Source of the DNA: Bradyrhizobium sp. OK095
GTDB taxonomy: Bacteria > Pseudomonadota > Alphaproteobacteria > Rhizobiales > Xanthobacteraceae
Assembly: GCF_900109945.1 (NCBI RefSeq)
Contig: NZ_FOBX01000023.1
Span: 1-64,000 of the forward strand
Direction: 5' to 3'
DNA length: 64,000 nt
Shown: positions 8,275 through 16,779 of the stretch, in pieces
Position numbering within the stretch: the first letter of the stretch is position 1
Layout: every line of letters starts with the position of its first letter
Notes under the pieces: model-generated
What the model saw: the letters and a program-made list of their open reading frames with translations, nothing else
Told to the model about the DNA's origin: nothing
Databases searched by the model: none
Made by a program: the position numbers and the translations under genes

Positions 8275-9285
8275 TCACAGACCGGGGCGATGAGGCTGCT
8301 CCCGGCCTCGCCATAGATGGGTGATTTTGTCCATCAGCGATGAGGTTTGAGAGCTCGGCAGGAAAGGATCGGCGTAGCATTGCGCATTGGCCGAGCGCGC
8401 CTTGTTCTTCACGATCTCGACGAGACCAACGGGGCCGGCGACGTAGACCGTATCCTCCAGCCCGAGCAGGGGCAGGTAGTGCGATGGGCGCCCGGGCCTG
8501 ATCGGCAGGGTGGATCCGACCTCCGTCGTCGCGATGACGTCGCGGACACCGTCGTCGATCAGCCACTGCAACGAGGGAAGCATATAGAGGTTATCGGCAT
8601 CCCGGCTGCCGGCGACGACCGCAATCTCGCGGTTGCGCTGGGTCGAGCGCGCCGAGCGGGCGAGTGCCCAGATCGGGGCCCAGCCTGCTCCGCCGGCGAC
8701 CAGCACCAGCGGCCCCTGGCCCTGTCGCAGATAGGCTTGTCCGAAGGGGCCTTGCACATGCGCCGCATGGCCGGGCCTGATGGCCTTGCCGATCTGCCCC
8801 GACACGGTGCCGTCGGGCAGGCGCCGGATGTGGAAGACGAGTTCGACTTGCTTGGAGGAACCATCGAGCCTGAAGGTCGGGCTGAACTCGCGCGCGGGAT
8901 AGCCGGAAAACTTGACGCGCACATATTGGCCCGGCCGAAACTCGAGCGGCGCCGAGGTCGTCAGCACGACCTCGACGATCTCCGGCGAGAGCTCGTTGAT
9001 CTCGGTGACGGCGCATGCCCGCTTCATCGGGAGCGGCAATTCTTCGAATTCGATCTCCGCATCGCCCGCGACCGCGGCCTGGCAGGCGAGCACCGTGCGG
9101 CCATGGCCCGTGCCGCCGTCATCGACCGAGCCCGAAACGACCGTCACCCGGCAGCTCTGACATTGTCCCGATCTGCAGTCGTGTGGAATGAGGATCGAGC
9201 CGCCGAGCGCCGCGTCGATCAGGCTTTCGCCGGCGCGGGCTTCGACGGACTTGCCGTTGAGGACGAGCCGATAATGCCTCTTCAT
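8275..9285 (-). CDS. 2Fe-2S ferredoxin / FAD-NAD reductase (oxygenase-reductase type)
   Basis: Electron-transfer flavoprotein of 336 aa. A plant-type ferredoxin domain comes first with cluster ligands C37, C42, C45 and C68 (DCRSGQCQSC, then VLACQ). It is followed by an FAD domain (REFSPTFRLDG; GTVSGQIG) and an NAD domain (LVLVAGGAGWAPIWALARSA). The ATG at 9285 has GAGG upstream. The longer frame adds an alanine/arginine-rich leader judged not real. It lies downstream of the cytochrome b / EB_dh gene on the same strand (148 bp gap) and could feed electrons to it or to an oxygenase elsewhere. No oxygenase gene is in the window. Confidence 0.85.
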   Translation of the reverse strand: MKRHYRLVLNGKSVEARAGESLIDAALGGSILIPHDCRSGQCQSCRVTVVSGSVDDGGTGHGRTVLACQAAVAGDAEIEFEELPLPMKRACAVTEINELSPEIVEVVLTTSAPLEFRPGQYVRVKFSGYPAREFSPTFRLDGSSKQVELVFHIRRLPDGTVSGQIGKAIRPGHAAHVQGPFGQAYLRQGQGPLVLVAGGAGWAPIWALARSARSTQRNREIAVVAGSRDADNLYMLPSLQWLIDDGVRDVIATTEVGSTLPIRPGRPSHYLPLLGLEDTVYVAGPVGLVEIVKNKARSANAQCYADPFLPSSQTSSLMDKITHLWRGREQPHRPGL

Positions 9286-9432
9286 CGCGAGGCCTCTCGG
9301 CGCTGCGAATTTCGGCGAGCAGGCCGCTGCTCGCCGAGCCAGAATGCGTTGCGCGGATGAGGGCGAAGCCATGCTTCGGCGCAGCCGCGCCGTGGTGGCC
9401 TCCGGTCGCGCTCGTCGCCTCCCATGAGATGC

Positions 9433-11181
9433 CTATTTCTGCGTGACGACAAGCACCGGGCGGTTATGGGTCGCATGCCGCGTCTGCGTATGGTCGAAGA
9501 CAGCGACCCACATGTAGAGATCGTGCCCTGGCACGAAGGCTTTGTCATATCTGCCATCGCTTTTCATGTTGCGCGTCAGCTCGAGCGTCCAATGTCCGTT
9601 GCTCCATTTTGAAACACCGGCGATATTGGCCCGCTCTCCGTCGTTGTCGCCAGCAATAATCACGCCGGGCAGGATCGTGCCGACGGGAATCCTCGCGTCG
9701 GCCTCTGGCGTGTAGGGTTCGCTCTCCCGGTCGAACATGTACCAGCGGCCGTTCTCGTCGTCGCTGCTGTTGGGATCGAGATTGAATTTGCCGAGGGCTG
9801 CGACCTGCGCCTTCCAGTCCTTGGGAAGCCGCTGAACCGTGACGGGCCCTTTGTCGTTGCTGCGGATGAACTTGAAGTTATACGAATAAAGAGAGCGACC
9901 GGGCTTGTTCCAATAGCCGCCCTGGTAGCGGGCATCGTAATTTTGCTCGTCCAGGGTCGGAGCGTAGGGCGGACCGATATATTGGCTGTCGACACGCCCG
10001 AGCAGGCCCCCGCGCGACGCCTTCCACTGCCACATGTCGATGTAGCTGCCATCCGTCGTGAAGTGGAAGCCCCGGCCGTTGATCGGCATCGGTTTGCCGG
10101 GCAGCGGGTTGACGCCGAGACTCGTCGCGCCTGCGCCGCCGAGCGATGGATTATCCGATAAAATGACCGACAGTTTATCCTCGTAGAAGTCGACGGCGTC
10201 TTGCAGGCCCGCACGCTCGTCGAGGACGTGCCAGCCATCCTCTTTCTTGATGATCGGAATGCGGCGCAGCGAGCGCGTGGGATCGTCCCAGCGGAAGGCG
10301 AAATAGATCTTCTGCCCGTCGTGCAGGGCGCGCACCTCCACGACCGATTCGCCCGATCCGTCGAGATTGGCACCCTGCTGCGTGCGGATGACGACGGGGC
10401 GCGCGCGCGACCAGGCGGGATCGCCCATGGCGCCGTCCAGCTTGGGCGCCTCGCTCACCCGTGCGACGACGAGCGTATCGCGCGTCGCCCAGTCGAGCCC
10501 GGCGACACCGCACGCGACTGCCACCCCGATTGCAGCGGCGACGAGAAGAGGCCTCGGCCGCACGGCCTTCGTGATCGCGAGCGGCTCCGGCCGAAACAGG
10601 CGGAAGATCTGCAGCCAGCCGCCATAGAGAAAATGCGCGGCGATATGCGCGAAGATATAGACGAGCCCGACGAAGGCGGCGGTCGAGTGGAGATAAGCCC
10701 ACCAGCCGCCATAGCCGAGATACATCATGACGCCCGTCCCCGTGAGGAAGATCACGAGCGCATAGACGAACCAGTGCAGGATGACGTTGACGGCTCCCCA
10801 TTTGAGGCGAGCCGGAGCGCGCATCGCGAGGATCCGCGTCTTCTTGGGGCTGTTGCGCTCGACGAGGCCGCTGCGCGCGAGGTAGGCGACGTAGGCCGCC
10901 CCGCAGAAGAAGACGGCGAGCCCTGCGAGCAAATGCCAGGAAAAGATTTCGCCTTGCGGCAGGACTGGAGCGAGCCATTTCGAGAACGGGGCGCTCATCG
11001 CGTCCGCTGCGATGCGTATGCCGGTCACGAGGCTTACGATGAACGCGATCGCGGTCGCCCAATGGAGCGTTATCGTCCCGACATCCGTGCGTGGCGGGCT
11101 TTCTCCAGTCTTTGTTTGAGCGAGGTTTCTTTCGGCCAAGGCGTCGGCGTTCTTTCGAGCGGTGACATCGTTCATTTGCAT
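9433..11181 (-). CDS. Cytochrome b561-type membrane domain fused to ethylbenzene-dehydrogenase-like haem-binding domain
   Basis: Protein of 582 aa. Residues 35-231 hold about five hydrophobic helices with histidines placed for b-haem binding (TLHWATA, FSWHLLAG, VILHWFVY, YLHSTAAF, FAHIAAHF). Residues ~232-582 form a beta-rich domain resembling the haem-binding gamma subunit of ethylbenzene/DMS dehydrogenases (YFAFRWDDPTRS, WQWKASRGG, GRWYMFDRE, GHWTLELTRNMK). The second domain should face the periplasm. No molybdenum catalytic subunit is encoded nearby, so the usual electron donor is missing. Two in-frame ATGs (11181 and 11175) are equally plausible starts. It is likely co-transcribed with the downstream ferredoxin reductase. 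Confidence 0.8.
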   Translation of the reverse strand: MQMNDVTARKNADALAERNLAQTKTGESPPRTDVGTITLHWATAIAFIVSLVTGIRIAADAMSAPFSKWLAPVLPQGEIFSWHLLAGLAVFFCGAAYVAYLARSGLVERNSPKKTRILAMRAPARLKWGAVNVILHWFVYALVIFLTGTGVMMYLGYGGWWAYLHSTAAFVGLVYIFAHIAAHFLYGGWLQIFRLFRPEPLAITKAVRPRPLLVAAAIGVAVACGVAGLDWATRDTLVVARVSEAPKLDGAMGDPAWSRARPVVIRTQQGANLDGSGESVVEVRALHDGQKIYFAFRWDDPTRSLRRIPIIKKEDGWHVLDERAGLQDAVDFYEDKLSVILSDNPSLGGAGATSLGVNPLPGKPMPINGRGFHFTTDGSYIDMWQWKASRGGLLGRVDSQYIGPPYAPTLDEQNYDARYQGGYWNKPGRSLYSYNFKFIRSNDKGPVTVQRLPKDWKAQVAALGKFNLDPNSSDDENGRWYMFDRESEPYTPEADARIPVGTILPGVIIAGDNDGERANIAGVSKWSNGHWTLELTRNMKSDGRYDKAFVPGHDLYMWVAVFDHTQTRHATHNRPVLVVTQK

Positions 11182-11216
11182 AAAGCTTACCCATGGTAAA
11201 CCGGCAGAGCTACAGT

Positions 11217-11249
11217 GTCCGCTTTTCGCTTCTCCCCGGAAAGGCGGAC
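11217..11249. promoter_or_regulatory. Inverted repeat upstream of the cytochrome b gene
   Basis: GTCCGC (11217-11222) and GCGGAC (11244-11249) are perfect arms, and the stem can be extended inward by TTTTC/GAAAG-type pairing. It lies about 36 bp upstream of the start at 11181. It may be an operator, or a leftover of the IS91 end. No family-specific match was recognised. Confidence 0.3.
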
Positions 11250-11370
11250 AGCTGCGATCAAGCTACCTAGCGATATCTTAAGCAAGTTATCAACTCTGGC
11301 GAGATGGCTCGTTTCGCGACAACTCGTCCCGGGTCGGCCGTCCTTTGGACATTCGAGAGGGCGCGAGCAT

Positions 11371-11580
11371 CACCTGGTCGAAGGCGATCAGGCGGCTGTT
11401 GGCGATGGCAACGCGGTGGGTGTAGCGCGACAGATAGGCGAGCACGGCCTCGGGCCCGCCGAGCGGGCGCTTTGCCTAGACGACCCACTCCGCTTGCGCA
11501 GGGCGCCAGAAAGGCTGCGAAGCATTTGGGATTTGGCGAGATGGGCGTGGTCGCCGAAGAAGCCAAGGCAGCCGGCAACG
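11371..11580 (-). pseudogene. Decayed IS91-family transposase fragment
   Basis: Reading the minus strand through three frames reconstructs a continuous stretch of IS91-type Y2 transposase. It begins with LGFFGDHAHLAKSQ, then FAAFLAP in a second frame. In a third frame come QAEWVV, an in-frame TAG at 11476-11478 where the family has tyrosine, AKRPLGGPEAVL, and finally YLSRYTHRVAIANSRLIAFD. The last segment is the hallmark YLxRYTHRVAIxNSRL motif. At least two frameshifts and one stop are present, and homology ends at about 11371. Only some 70 of roughly 400 residues remain, so it is inert. No IS ends were recognised. Confidence 0.82.
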
Positions 11581-11689
11581 ATCATGATCCCAATCAAAGC
11601 GGTAGCTTGAATTTATATAACAACTTCAATTATGTATGAGTTCGCGCGTTGTTTTGAATGGCGCGCCATTTGCGAGAGTAAGTCGTCCC

Positions 11690-12592
11690 ATGCCTAGTAT
11701 CGATCGTCTGCTCTCCTGCCTCCTTCTCTTCCTTGCATTCGCAGCCGTCCCGGCGCTTCCCGTGCGCGCGGCCGAAACCTGCCCGTTCATCAGCGCCCAG
11801 GATCTCGCCCGCGCCATGCCGGCGCTCAAATGGTCACTGATTTCAAATCAGGACGGCCGCGGCTGCATCTACCAGGGCGGGCGCGGCGACACGATGATGC
11901 TGACCGTGTTCCGCAATCCTGACAAGGACCGCGCCCGGGAATTGTACGCGACCTTCGTCAAGACGCTTGGCGAGCGCATGCCGCTCAACGCAGTCACGGG
12001 GACCGGCGAGGAAGGTCAGGGCGGAACGACCGCCGCCGGCGCGGAGCGCCAGGAGGCCTCGGTCGTCGCCTTGTCCGGCGACTACATCCTGCAGATCAGC
12101 ATCTATCCGACCGGCCGGCGTGCCGACGGCGCGCTGCTCGGACCGATCACCGAAGCCGCGCGAATTGCCATCGCCAGCGTGGGCAAGAGCAGCGAGCGGT
12201 TCGGCAATTGCGAGTGGCTGACTGCCGCGGATGCCGACGGCTTTCTCGACAACGGCACGCTGACGGTTCAGCGGACCGGCGCCGGCAGCTGCATGATGTT
12301 CGATCGCGAGGCGAACACCATGACCGTCGCGGTGATCGCGACCTCGCGCGACACCGCCGTCGGCATGATGAAACGTCCGGGCCCGTGCAAACATGTGGCG
12401 ATAGCCGAGCTCGGCAGTGAAGCGTTCGGCGAGCATTCCTGCACCAAGGGCAACGGCAACGCCGTCACCATCTATGTCTGGAAGAACGGCAGGCAGGCTT
12501 CGATCCTGTTCGCGCCCGTCAAGCCGCATCCCGAGTCCGGCTCGGTCGAGCGCCTCAAGGCGGTCGCCGGGCGCGTCTATGGAAAATTGTAA
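11690..12592 (+). CDS. Secreted protein of unknown function, two cysteine-bearing halves
   Basis: Exported protein of 300 aa. The ATG at 11690 gives a clean signal peptide (PSIDRLLSCLLLFLAFAAVPALPVRAA) ending at AETCPF. The longer frame from 11636 was rejected because its extra residues precede the signal. The mature protein looks like an internal duplication: each half has an N-terminal Cys segment (TCPFISAQDLARAM; NCEWLTAADADGFL), a GxCI/SCMMF strand and a late hydrophobic strand. This suggests two related lobes stabilised by disulfides. No family was recognised. A GC hairpin follows the stop codon. Confidence 0.75.
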   Translation: MPSIDRLLSCLLLFLAFAAVPALPVRAAETCPFISAQDLARAMPALKWSLISNQDGRGCIYQGGRGDTMMLTVFRNPDKDRARELYATFVKTLGERMPLNAVTGTGEEGQGGTTAAGAERQEASVVALSGDYILQISIYPTGRRADGALLGPITEAARIAIASVGKSSERFGNCEWLTAADADGFLDNGTLTVQRTGAGSCMMFDREANTMTVAVIATSRDTAVGMMKRPGPCKHVAIAELGSEAFGEHSCTKGNGNAVTIYVWKNGRQASILFAPVKPHPESGSVERLKAVAGRVYGKL

Positions 12593-12595
12593 CGG

Positions 12596-12617
12596 CGCCG
12601 GCGTGACATGGCCGGCG
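12596..12617 (+). terminator. Possible terminator hairpin after the secreted protein gene
   Basis: Perfect 7-bp arms CGCCGGC (12596-12602) and GCCGGCG (12611-12617) with an 8-nt loop start four bases after the stop codon. There is no T-run behind it, so a Rho-independent role is only moderately supported. Confidence 0.4.
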
Positions 12618-12726
12618 TCCGCCCGGAATTCAGCTGGATAGAACGTCAGACTGCGAATCCGAGGGGAGGACGTTCGATCGTTCCCGGAGAAGGTAATCGC
12701 GGTGTTATGGCGCACCCACGTCGTGC

Positions 12727-12755
12727 TTGACCAAAAAGCCAGCACAACCTAGAGT
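12727..12755 (+). promoter_or_regulatory. Candidate sigma-70-type promoter of the DUF2235 gene
   Basis: TTGACC (12727-12732) matches the -35 box at five of six bases. A 17-bp spacer leads to TAGAGT (12750-12755), a four-of-six -10 box. This leaves an untranslated leader of roughly 125 bases before the ATG at 12887. Confidence 0.4.
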
Positions 12756-12886
12756 TTGGTGCAAGTAAGCCGGGGGGCTGGCGGGCAGCAGAGTGAGAGC
12801 GCATACGACGCCGGTCCGCCCGGCGATCTGGCTGCGCGCTGGACCGATCTTCCTGTGCGAAACGAACGTATTCGCGAGGGGACAGG

Positions 12887-15592
12887 ATGGCTCAGGAGTC
12901 CGCTCTTACGTCACGTGAAGCTGTCGACGACAGACCAAGCGCGACCGGCGTCTCCGCGACGGCATCTTCCGAACGCAAGATCGTCATCTTCGCCGACGGA
13001 ACGGGAAATGCGTTCTCGACGCAGGAGTCGAACATCTGGCGCCTTTACGAAGCGCTCGACCGCACGAAGCCCGATCAGGTCGCCTATTATATCAAAGGTG
13101 TCGGCACCGCCGGTTGGAAGCCGTTTGCGGTTCTCGACGGCATGACGGGTATCGGCGTTCCGTCGAATGTTCGCACGCTCTATCGCTTTCTGTGCTGGAA
13201 CTGGAAGCCGGGCGACAAGATCTACATTTTCGGCTTCAGCCGGGGCGCCTTCACGGCACGCACGCTCGCAGGGTTGATCGCGTCGGAAGGTCTCGTTCCC
13301 ACCGCGATAGGCGGTCAGGGCGTCTCGCAATCCGATATGGAACGCAATGCGATGTCGGCCTGGCGAGCTTATCGCAGCAAGAGCGTGAAGTCGTGGCAAG
13401 TGTGGCCGACCGTGTCGGCCGCCCGATGGTTTCGCGATGTGATTCTCTGCGCCAAGCAAAAGACGATCGGGAAGCTGCTCGGACATCGCTCGTATGACGA
13501 AGTCCAGGCAGAGATGAAAGAGGATGCGGAAATCGCCGAAAGGAGGCGGGACAACGTTCACGTCGAGTTCCTCGGCGTGTTCGATACGGTGGAAGCGTTC
13601 GGCGTGCCGATCGAGGAGCTCCGCGTCGCGATCGACTACGTGATATGGCCGATCTCTTTCCGCAACGGGAAGCCCAATCCGAAGATCAAACGCATTCGTC
13701 ATGCGCTGGCCCTCGATGATGAGCGCACGACTTTTCATCCGATTCGCTTCGACCATAGCGACGAGACAGACGCGCAAAAGCAGGCTGGACGCATCAAGGA
13801 GGCCTGGTTCGCCGGCGTACATTCCGATGTCGGTGGCGGTTATCCGGATGGCAATCTGTCATATGTCCCGCTGACCTGGATGGCTGGCCAGGTCGAGAAC
13901 GATTTGCGTTTCCAGCCCAACCGTATCGATCACTTCCGCGCGTATCAGTCGGTGATCGGGCCGGTGCACGACTCGAGGGCGGGTACCGCGATCATGTATC
14001 GCTACAGTCCGAGGCCCATAAAGGGCGGTGCTGACTACGGTGGATCACCGGTGGTTCACCACAGTGTCGTTAGCCGCATGTTGTACGGCTGCGACAATTA
14101 CGCGCCGATCACCCTTCCGGCTGATGCTCGTGTCTGGCTGCCGGGTACGACCGGTGACACCGCAGATCTAGCGCAGCCTGCGCAGCAGCGTACTCAGACG
14201 GACTTGCAGCCGCTGGTCGACGCGAGCAAGGCTCGTCAGGAGAACGCAGCGGCAGGGAAGGAGGCAATTGGGCAGTTGCCGCCTCCCGAGTCAAAGATCG
14301 TGCAGCTTACCCTCGACATTGTCTGGTGGCGCCGCGTCTCCTATTTCGTGCTGCTGTTTCTGTTGGCCGTGGTGCTCGCATGGCCGAAGCTCACCTCGGA
14401 GATCGTCGCAGGCCTGAGATCCCTGGCTGAATTGGTGCGTCTTGGCTGGCTTTTTGGAAGGTTGGAGGAGGGCAACGACAGGATCGTTCGCGTGCTCGAA
14501 CTTCCATTCGATGTCATCAAGACGTTTCTGCCCTCGGCAGCGGGCGTATGGGTCGATACGGCGCGGACATATCCGCTGCTGACCATCGTCCTCGCGCTCT
14601 TGATCTATTTCGCGCTGCGATGGGCGACATCGCTTCGCGATCAAATCCACGCCCGTGCACGCCTGGCATGGTTTCATCCGGGTCGGAAGGTCGCAGACGA
14701 TGAACGCAAGGCGACGTTGAAAGAAGAACGGGATCCCTCGCTCAGCTTTGCCCGTAAAAGACGTCAGGGGTGGCTCTCCAACGGCCTGGCGAAGCTGTTC
14801 TCGACATGGATATTCCCGGGAGCGCTTCTGCTCAGCCTGTTCGCGGCGCTTGTGGTCGTCAGCGGCCGCTCGGCGTTCAACTGGTACGCGGGTCGCGGAA
14901 CGCCCATGTGCGCGAGCGCAGGCGAAGATGTCGTAACCGAGCAGTTAGTGCAGGCAAAGGGTCTGTTCGCGACAAGCTCGATGTGCTGGGGAAGCGGCCT
15001 TTTCCTCGAGAAGGATCGCAAGTACCGCATACTCATCAAGGTGAAGGAGCCCTGGTTCGATCGCACGATCATGTCGGGCGCGAACGGCTTCCGGCGCTCG
15101 CTGTTCAGCGCGCACGGGCTCGCTCTGCCAGTTCGCCGGTGGTACGGAGCCGACTGGTTCCAACCAATCGCGCGTGTCGGCAAGTGGGGTACCGAAGAGC
15201 TTCCGCTTGTTGCCGTCAATCAAATGCCGGCGGATGAGTCGCCACGAAAGAGTCCTCCAAAGCTCGAGAACGATCTTCCGGATCACGTGGACTACAGTCC
15301 GACCGCCAAGATGACGGAGGACAATCGAAACCCGGGATGCCGCTTGCTCGCGTTCGATCGGATCGATCCGTCGGCCCTGCCCAAGGCGAGGGAGACCTGG
15401 AAGCAACAGGGATTTGCCGAGGAATTTGTGGCGGAGTTCATCGCGCCTGAATCGGGCGAGCTGTTCCTTTATCTGAACGACGCTATCCAGATCTTGCCCT
15501 TCCTCGGACCTTATGACTGCTATTACGGCAACAACAGTGGTTCTGCGGAGGTTTTCCTGAAGCGCGTGCCGATGCCGTCGATGTCGAATTGA
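12887..15592 (+). CDS. Membrane-anchored DUF2235 (Tle1-like) alpha/beta hydrolase
   Basis: Protein of 901 aa. Residues ~30-400 are a DUF2235 domain, the catalytic fold of type VI phospholipase effectors such as Tle1. It shows IVIFADGTGN at 33-42, the nucleophile elbow GFSRGAF with Ser118, VFDTV with Asp233 and GVHSDVGGGYPD with His312, so the triad is complete. Hydrophobic segments lie at about 482-500, 562-580 and 641-660, followed by a ~240-residue C-terminal domain with several cysteines. ATG 12887 has GAGGGG seven bases upstream. No VgrG, Hcp, PAAR or immunity gene is adjacent, so an effector role is doubtful. A housekeeping lipid hydrolase of the envelope is an alternative. Confidence 0.85.
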   Translation: MAQESALTSREAVDDRPSATGVSATASSERKIVIFADGTGNAFSTQESNIWRLYEALDRTKPDQVAYYIKGVGTAGWKPFAVLDGMTGIGVPSNVRTLYRFLCWNWKPGDKIYIFGFSRGAFTARTLAGLIASEGLVPTAIGGQGVSQSDMERNAMSAWRAYRSKSVKSWQVWPTVSAARWFRDVILCAKQKTIGKLLGHRSYDEVQAEMKEDAEIAERRRDNVHVEFLGVFDTVEAFGVPIEELRVAIDYVIWPISFRNGKPNPKIKRIRHALALDDERTTFHPIRFDHSDETDAQKQAGRIKEAWFAGVHSDVGGGYPDGNLSYVPLTWMAGQVENDLRFQPNRIDHFRAYQSVIGPVHDSRAGTAIMYRYSPRPIKGGADYGGSPVVHHSVVSRMLYGCDNYAPITLPADARVWLPGTTGDTADLAQPAQQRTQTDLQPLVDASKARQENAAAGKEAIGQLPPPESKIVQLTLDIVWWRRVSYFVLLFLLAVVLAWPKLTSEIVAGLRSLAELVRLGWLFGRLEEGNDRIVRVLELPFDVIKTFLPSAAGVWVDTARTYPLLTIVLALLIYFALRWATSLRDQIHARARLAWFHPGRKVADDERKATLKEERDPSLSFARKRRQGWLSNGLAKLFSTWIFPGALLLSLFAALVVVSGRSAFNWYAGRGTPMCASAGEDVVTEQLVQAKGLFATSSMCWGSGLFLEKDRKYRILIKVKEPWFDRTIMSGANGFRRSLFSAHGLALPVRRWYGADWFQPIARVGKWGTEELPLVAVNQMPADESPRKSPPKLENDLPDHVDYSPTAKMTEDNRNPGCRLLAFDRIDPSALPKARETWKQQGFAEEFVAEFIAPESGELFLYLNDAIQILPFLGPYDCYYGNNSGSAEVFLKRVPMPSMSN

Positions 15593-15784
15593 GCTGGGTG
15601 GTCGGGGAATGAGCCAGCGGTAAGGTCTTGCTCGCGTGATGTCCCGTCCTTGGTCAGTTCGACGTCCATCGCCGGTGCGTGCCTTTCGCCGACATAGGCG
15701 TCCTTGTCCTCCGGCACCGGCTGTCCGCACGCCGCCAGCAATGGCAGGGCCGCAAGGAATAACCAAAGACGTTCGCTCTCTCAT
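15523..15784 (-). pseudogene. Small lipoprotein gene with a one-base frameshift near its start
   Basis: The minus-strand frame contains a textbook lipobox signal peptide (LWLFLAALPLLAAC) followed by GQPVPEDKDAYVGERHAP and a hydrophilic tail ending at 15523. No start codon exists in that frame: a TGA precedes it (15781-15783). The ATG at 15784 is one frame off. Removing one base in the run near 15766-15770 would give MRERT followed by the signal segment. This is either a real frameshift (pseudogene) or a sequencing error. The 3' end overlaps the convergent DUF2235 gene by 70 bp. The family is unknown; an intact version would encode roughly 85 residues. Confidence 0.5.
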
Positions 15785-15857
15785 ATGTCGCTCGACAGTA
15801 ATTGGCGCCACTGAGATGCGGTCGCCTCCTTCTTCGTCGGCCATCGCGTCATTCGGG

Positions 15858-16634
15858 TTAACGGCCCGCAAGCACCTCCTTGCACTTGGCCGCGAAGGCG
15901 TTGAGGTACGCGCCCATCTCGCTCGCCAGCGCGTCGGACCGATCGACGTTTTGCAGGCTCATGTTGAGGACGTAGACCGGAAGCCCCTCAAGCACGATGG
16001 GCGTTGCGACGGCAAGAACGGCAGGTTGCCACGACACGGCACAATAGCCGTCGCGTTCGACGGAGCCGATCGATGTCCTGAGGTCCGCGAGCAGCGCCTT
16101 CGTGGCCGCAGCGCTGCGCCGTCTGAACAGTTTCAGCAATCGCTCGCGCTCGGCCGCGGTAATGCCGGCGAGATAGGCACGACCGAGCGACGTCAACTCC
16201 ATCGGCACCTGCTGCCCGGCGACCACGTTGCGCAGCGCCGCGCGGGGGCTGTAGCGGATCGATTCGAGATACACCATCATGGTTCGATCCGCGGTCGCGA
16301 GCCCGACGTTGAGCCGGCGCTTCGCAGACTCGGCCCGCATCATCGCTCCGATCGCGTTGAGCACGGGTGATCCTGTCCGCATCGCGTGGCCGATGCTGAT
16401 GACGGACGCGGCAAGGCGGTAGGTCCGCTCGGCGCGGACTTCGTCGAGCATCCCGGAATTGACCAGCGTTCGTGTCAGTCGGCTGACCGTCGATCGCGGC
16501 AATCCGGTTCGCTCCGCAATCTCGCCGTTGCCGAGCGTGTCGACGCCGGGACGGAAAGCGCGCAGGATTTCGACGCCCCTTTCGAGCGACCGGTTGCCAT
16601 CGACCCCGCCCGCATATCTGCGCGCCTGCGCCAC
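15858..16634 (-). CDS. IclR-family transcriptional regulator
   Basis: Regulator of 258 aa. The N-terminal winged helix-turn-helix spans about 14-75 (LERGVEILRAF, NGEIAERTGLPRSTVSRLTRTL). The C-terminal effector domain includes MMVYLESIRY, the LGRAYLAG segment and GYCAVSWQP. The start is a GTG at 16634 with GGGAGG six bases upstream, which decides it over upstream ATGs in another frame. It is divergent from the enoyl-CoA hydratase operon. A perfect palindrome 34 bp upstream of its start is the likely operator, so it probably controls that catabolic operon and itself. Confidence 0.92.
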   Translation of the reverse strand: MAQARRYAGGVDGNRSLERGVEILRAFRPGVDTLGNGEIAERTGLPRSTVSRLTRTLVNSGMLDEVRAERTYRLAASVISIGHAMRTGSPVLNAIGAMMRAESAKRRLNVGLATADRTMMVYLESIRYSPRAALRNVVAGQQVPMELTSLGRAYLAGITAAERERLLKLFRRRSAAATKALLADLRTSIGSVERDGYCAVSWQPAVLAVATPIVLEGLPVYVLNMSLQNVDRSDALASEMGAYLNAFAAKCKEVLAGR

Positions 16635-16667
16635 ATTCTGCCTCCCAAATCATTCCCATGAAGTCAT

Positions 16668-16682
16668 TTCCACTAAGTGGAA
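16668..16682. promoter_or_regulatory. IclR-type operator palindrome
   Basis: TTCCACT-A-AGTGGAA is a perfect 7+1+7 palindrome and extends by further near-matching bases. IclR-family sites commonly have the form TTCCA...TGGAA. It lies between the divergent IclR (16634) and enoyl-CoA hydratase (16780) genes. Confidence 0.65.
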
Positions 16683-16779
16683 TTAGGGGGATGTTCCGGA
16701 GGTTGCAAGCCGCTATAGGCACAGGGAAGAAAAATGCCCGGCCGCGCACGGCTCAACGACTCCAGCCACGGAGCTTGCC

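Noticed and set aside
11215..11610. 131-codon plus-strand frame between the cytochrome and secreted-protein genes
   Set aside because: It runs antisense to the IS91 relic, which explains the sequence better.
12887..15784. Complete type VI effector-immunity unit
   Set aside because: A Tle1-like domain and a broken lipoprotein are present, but no VgrG, PAAR, Hcp or adaptor gene is adjacent, so the unit cannot be claimed.
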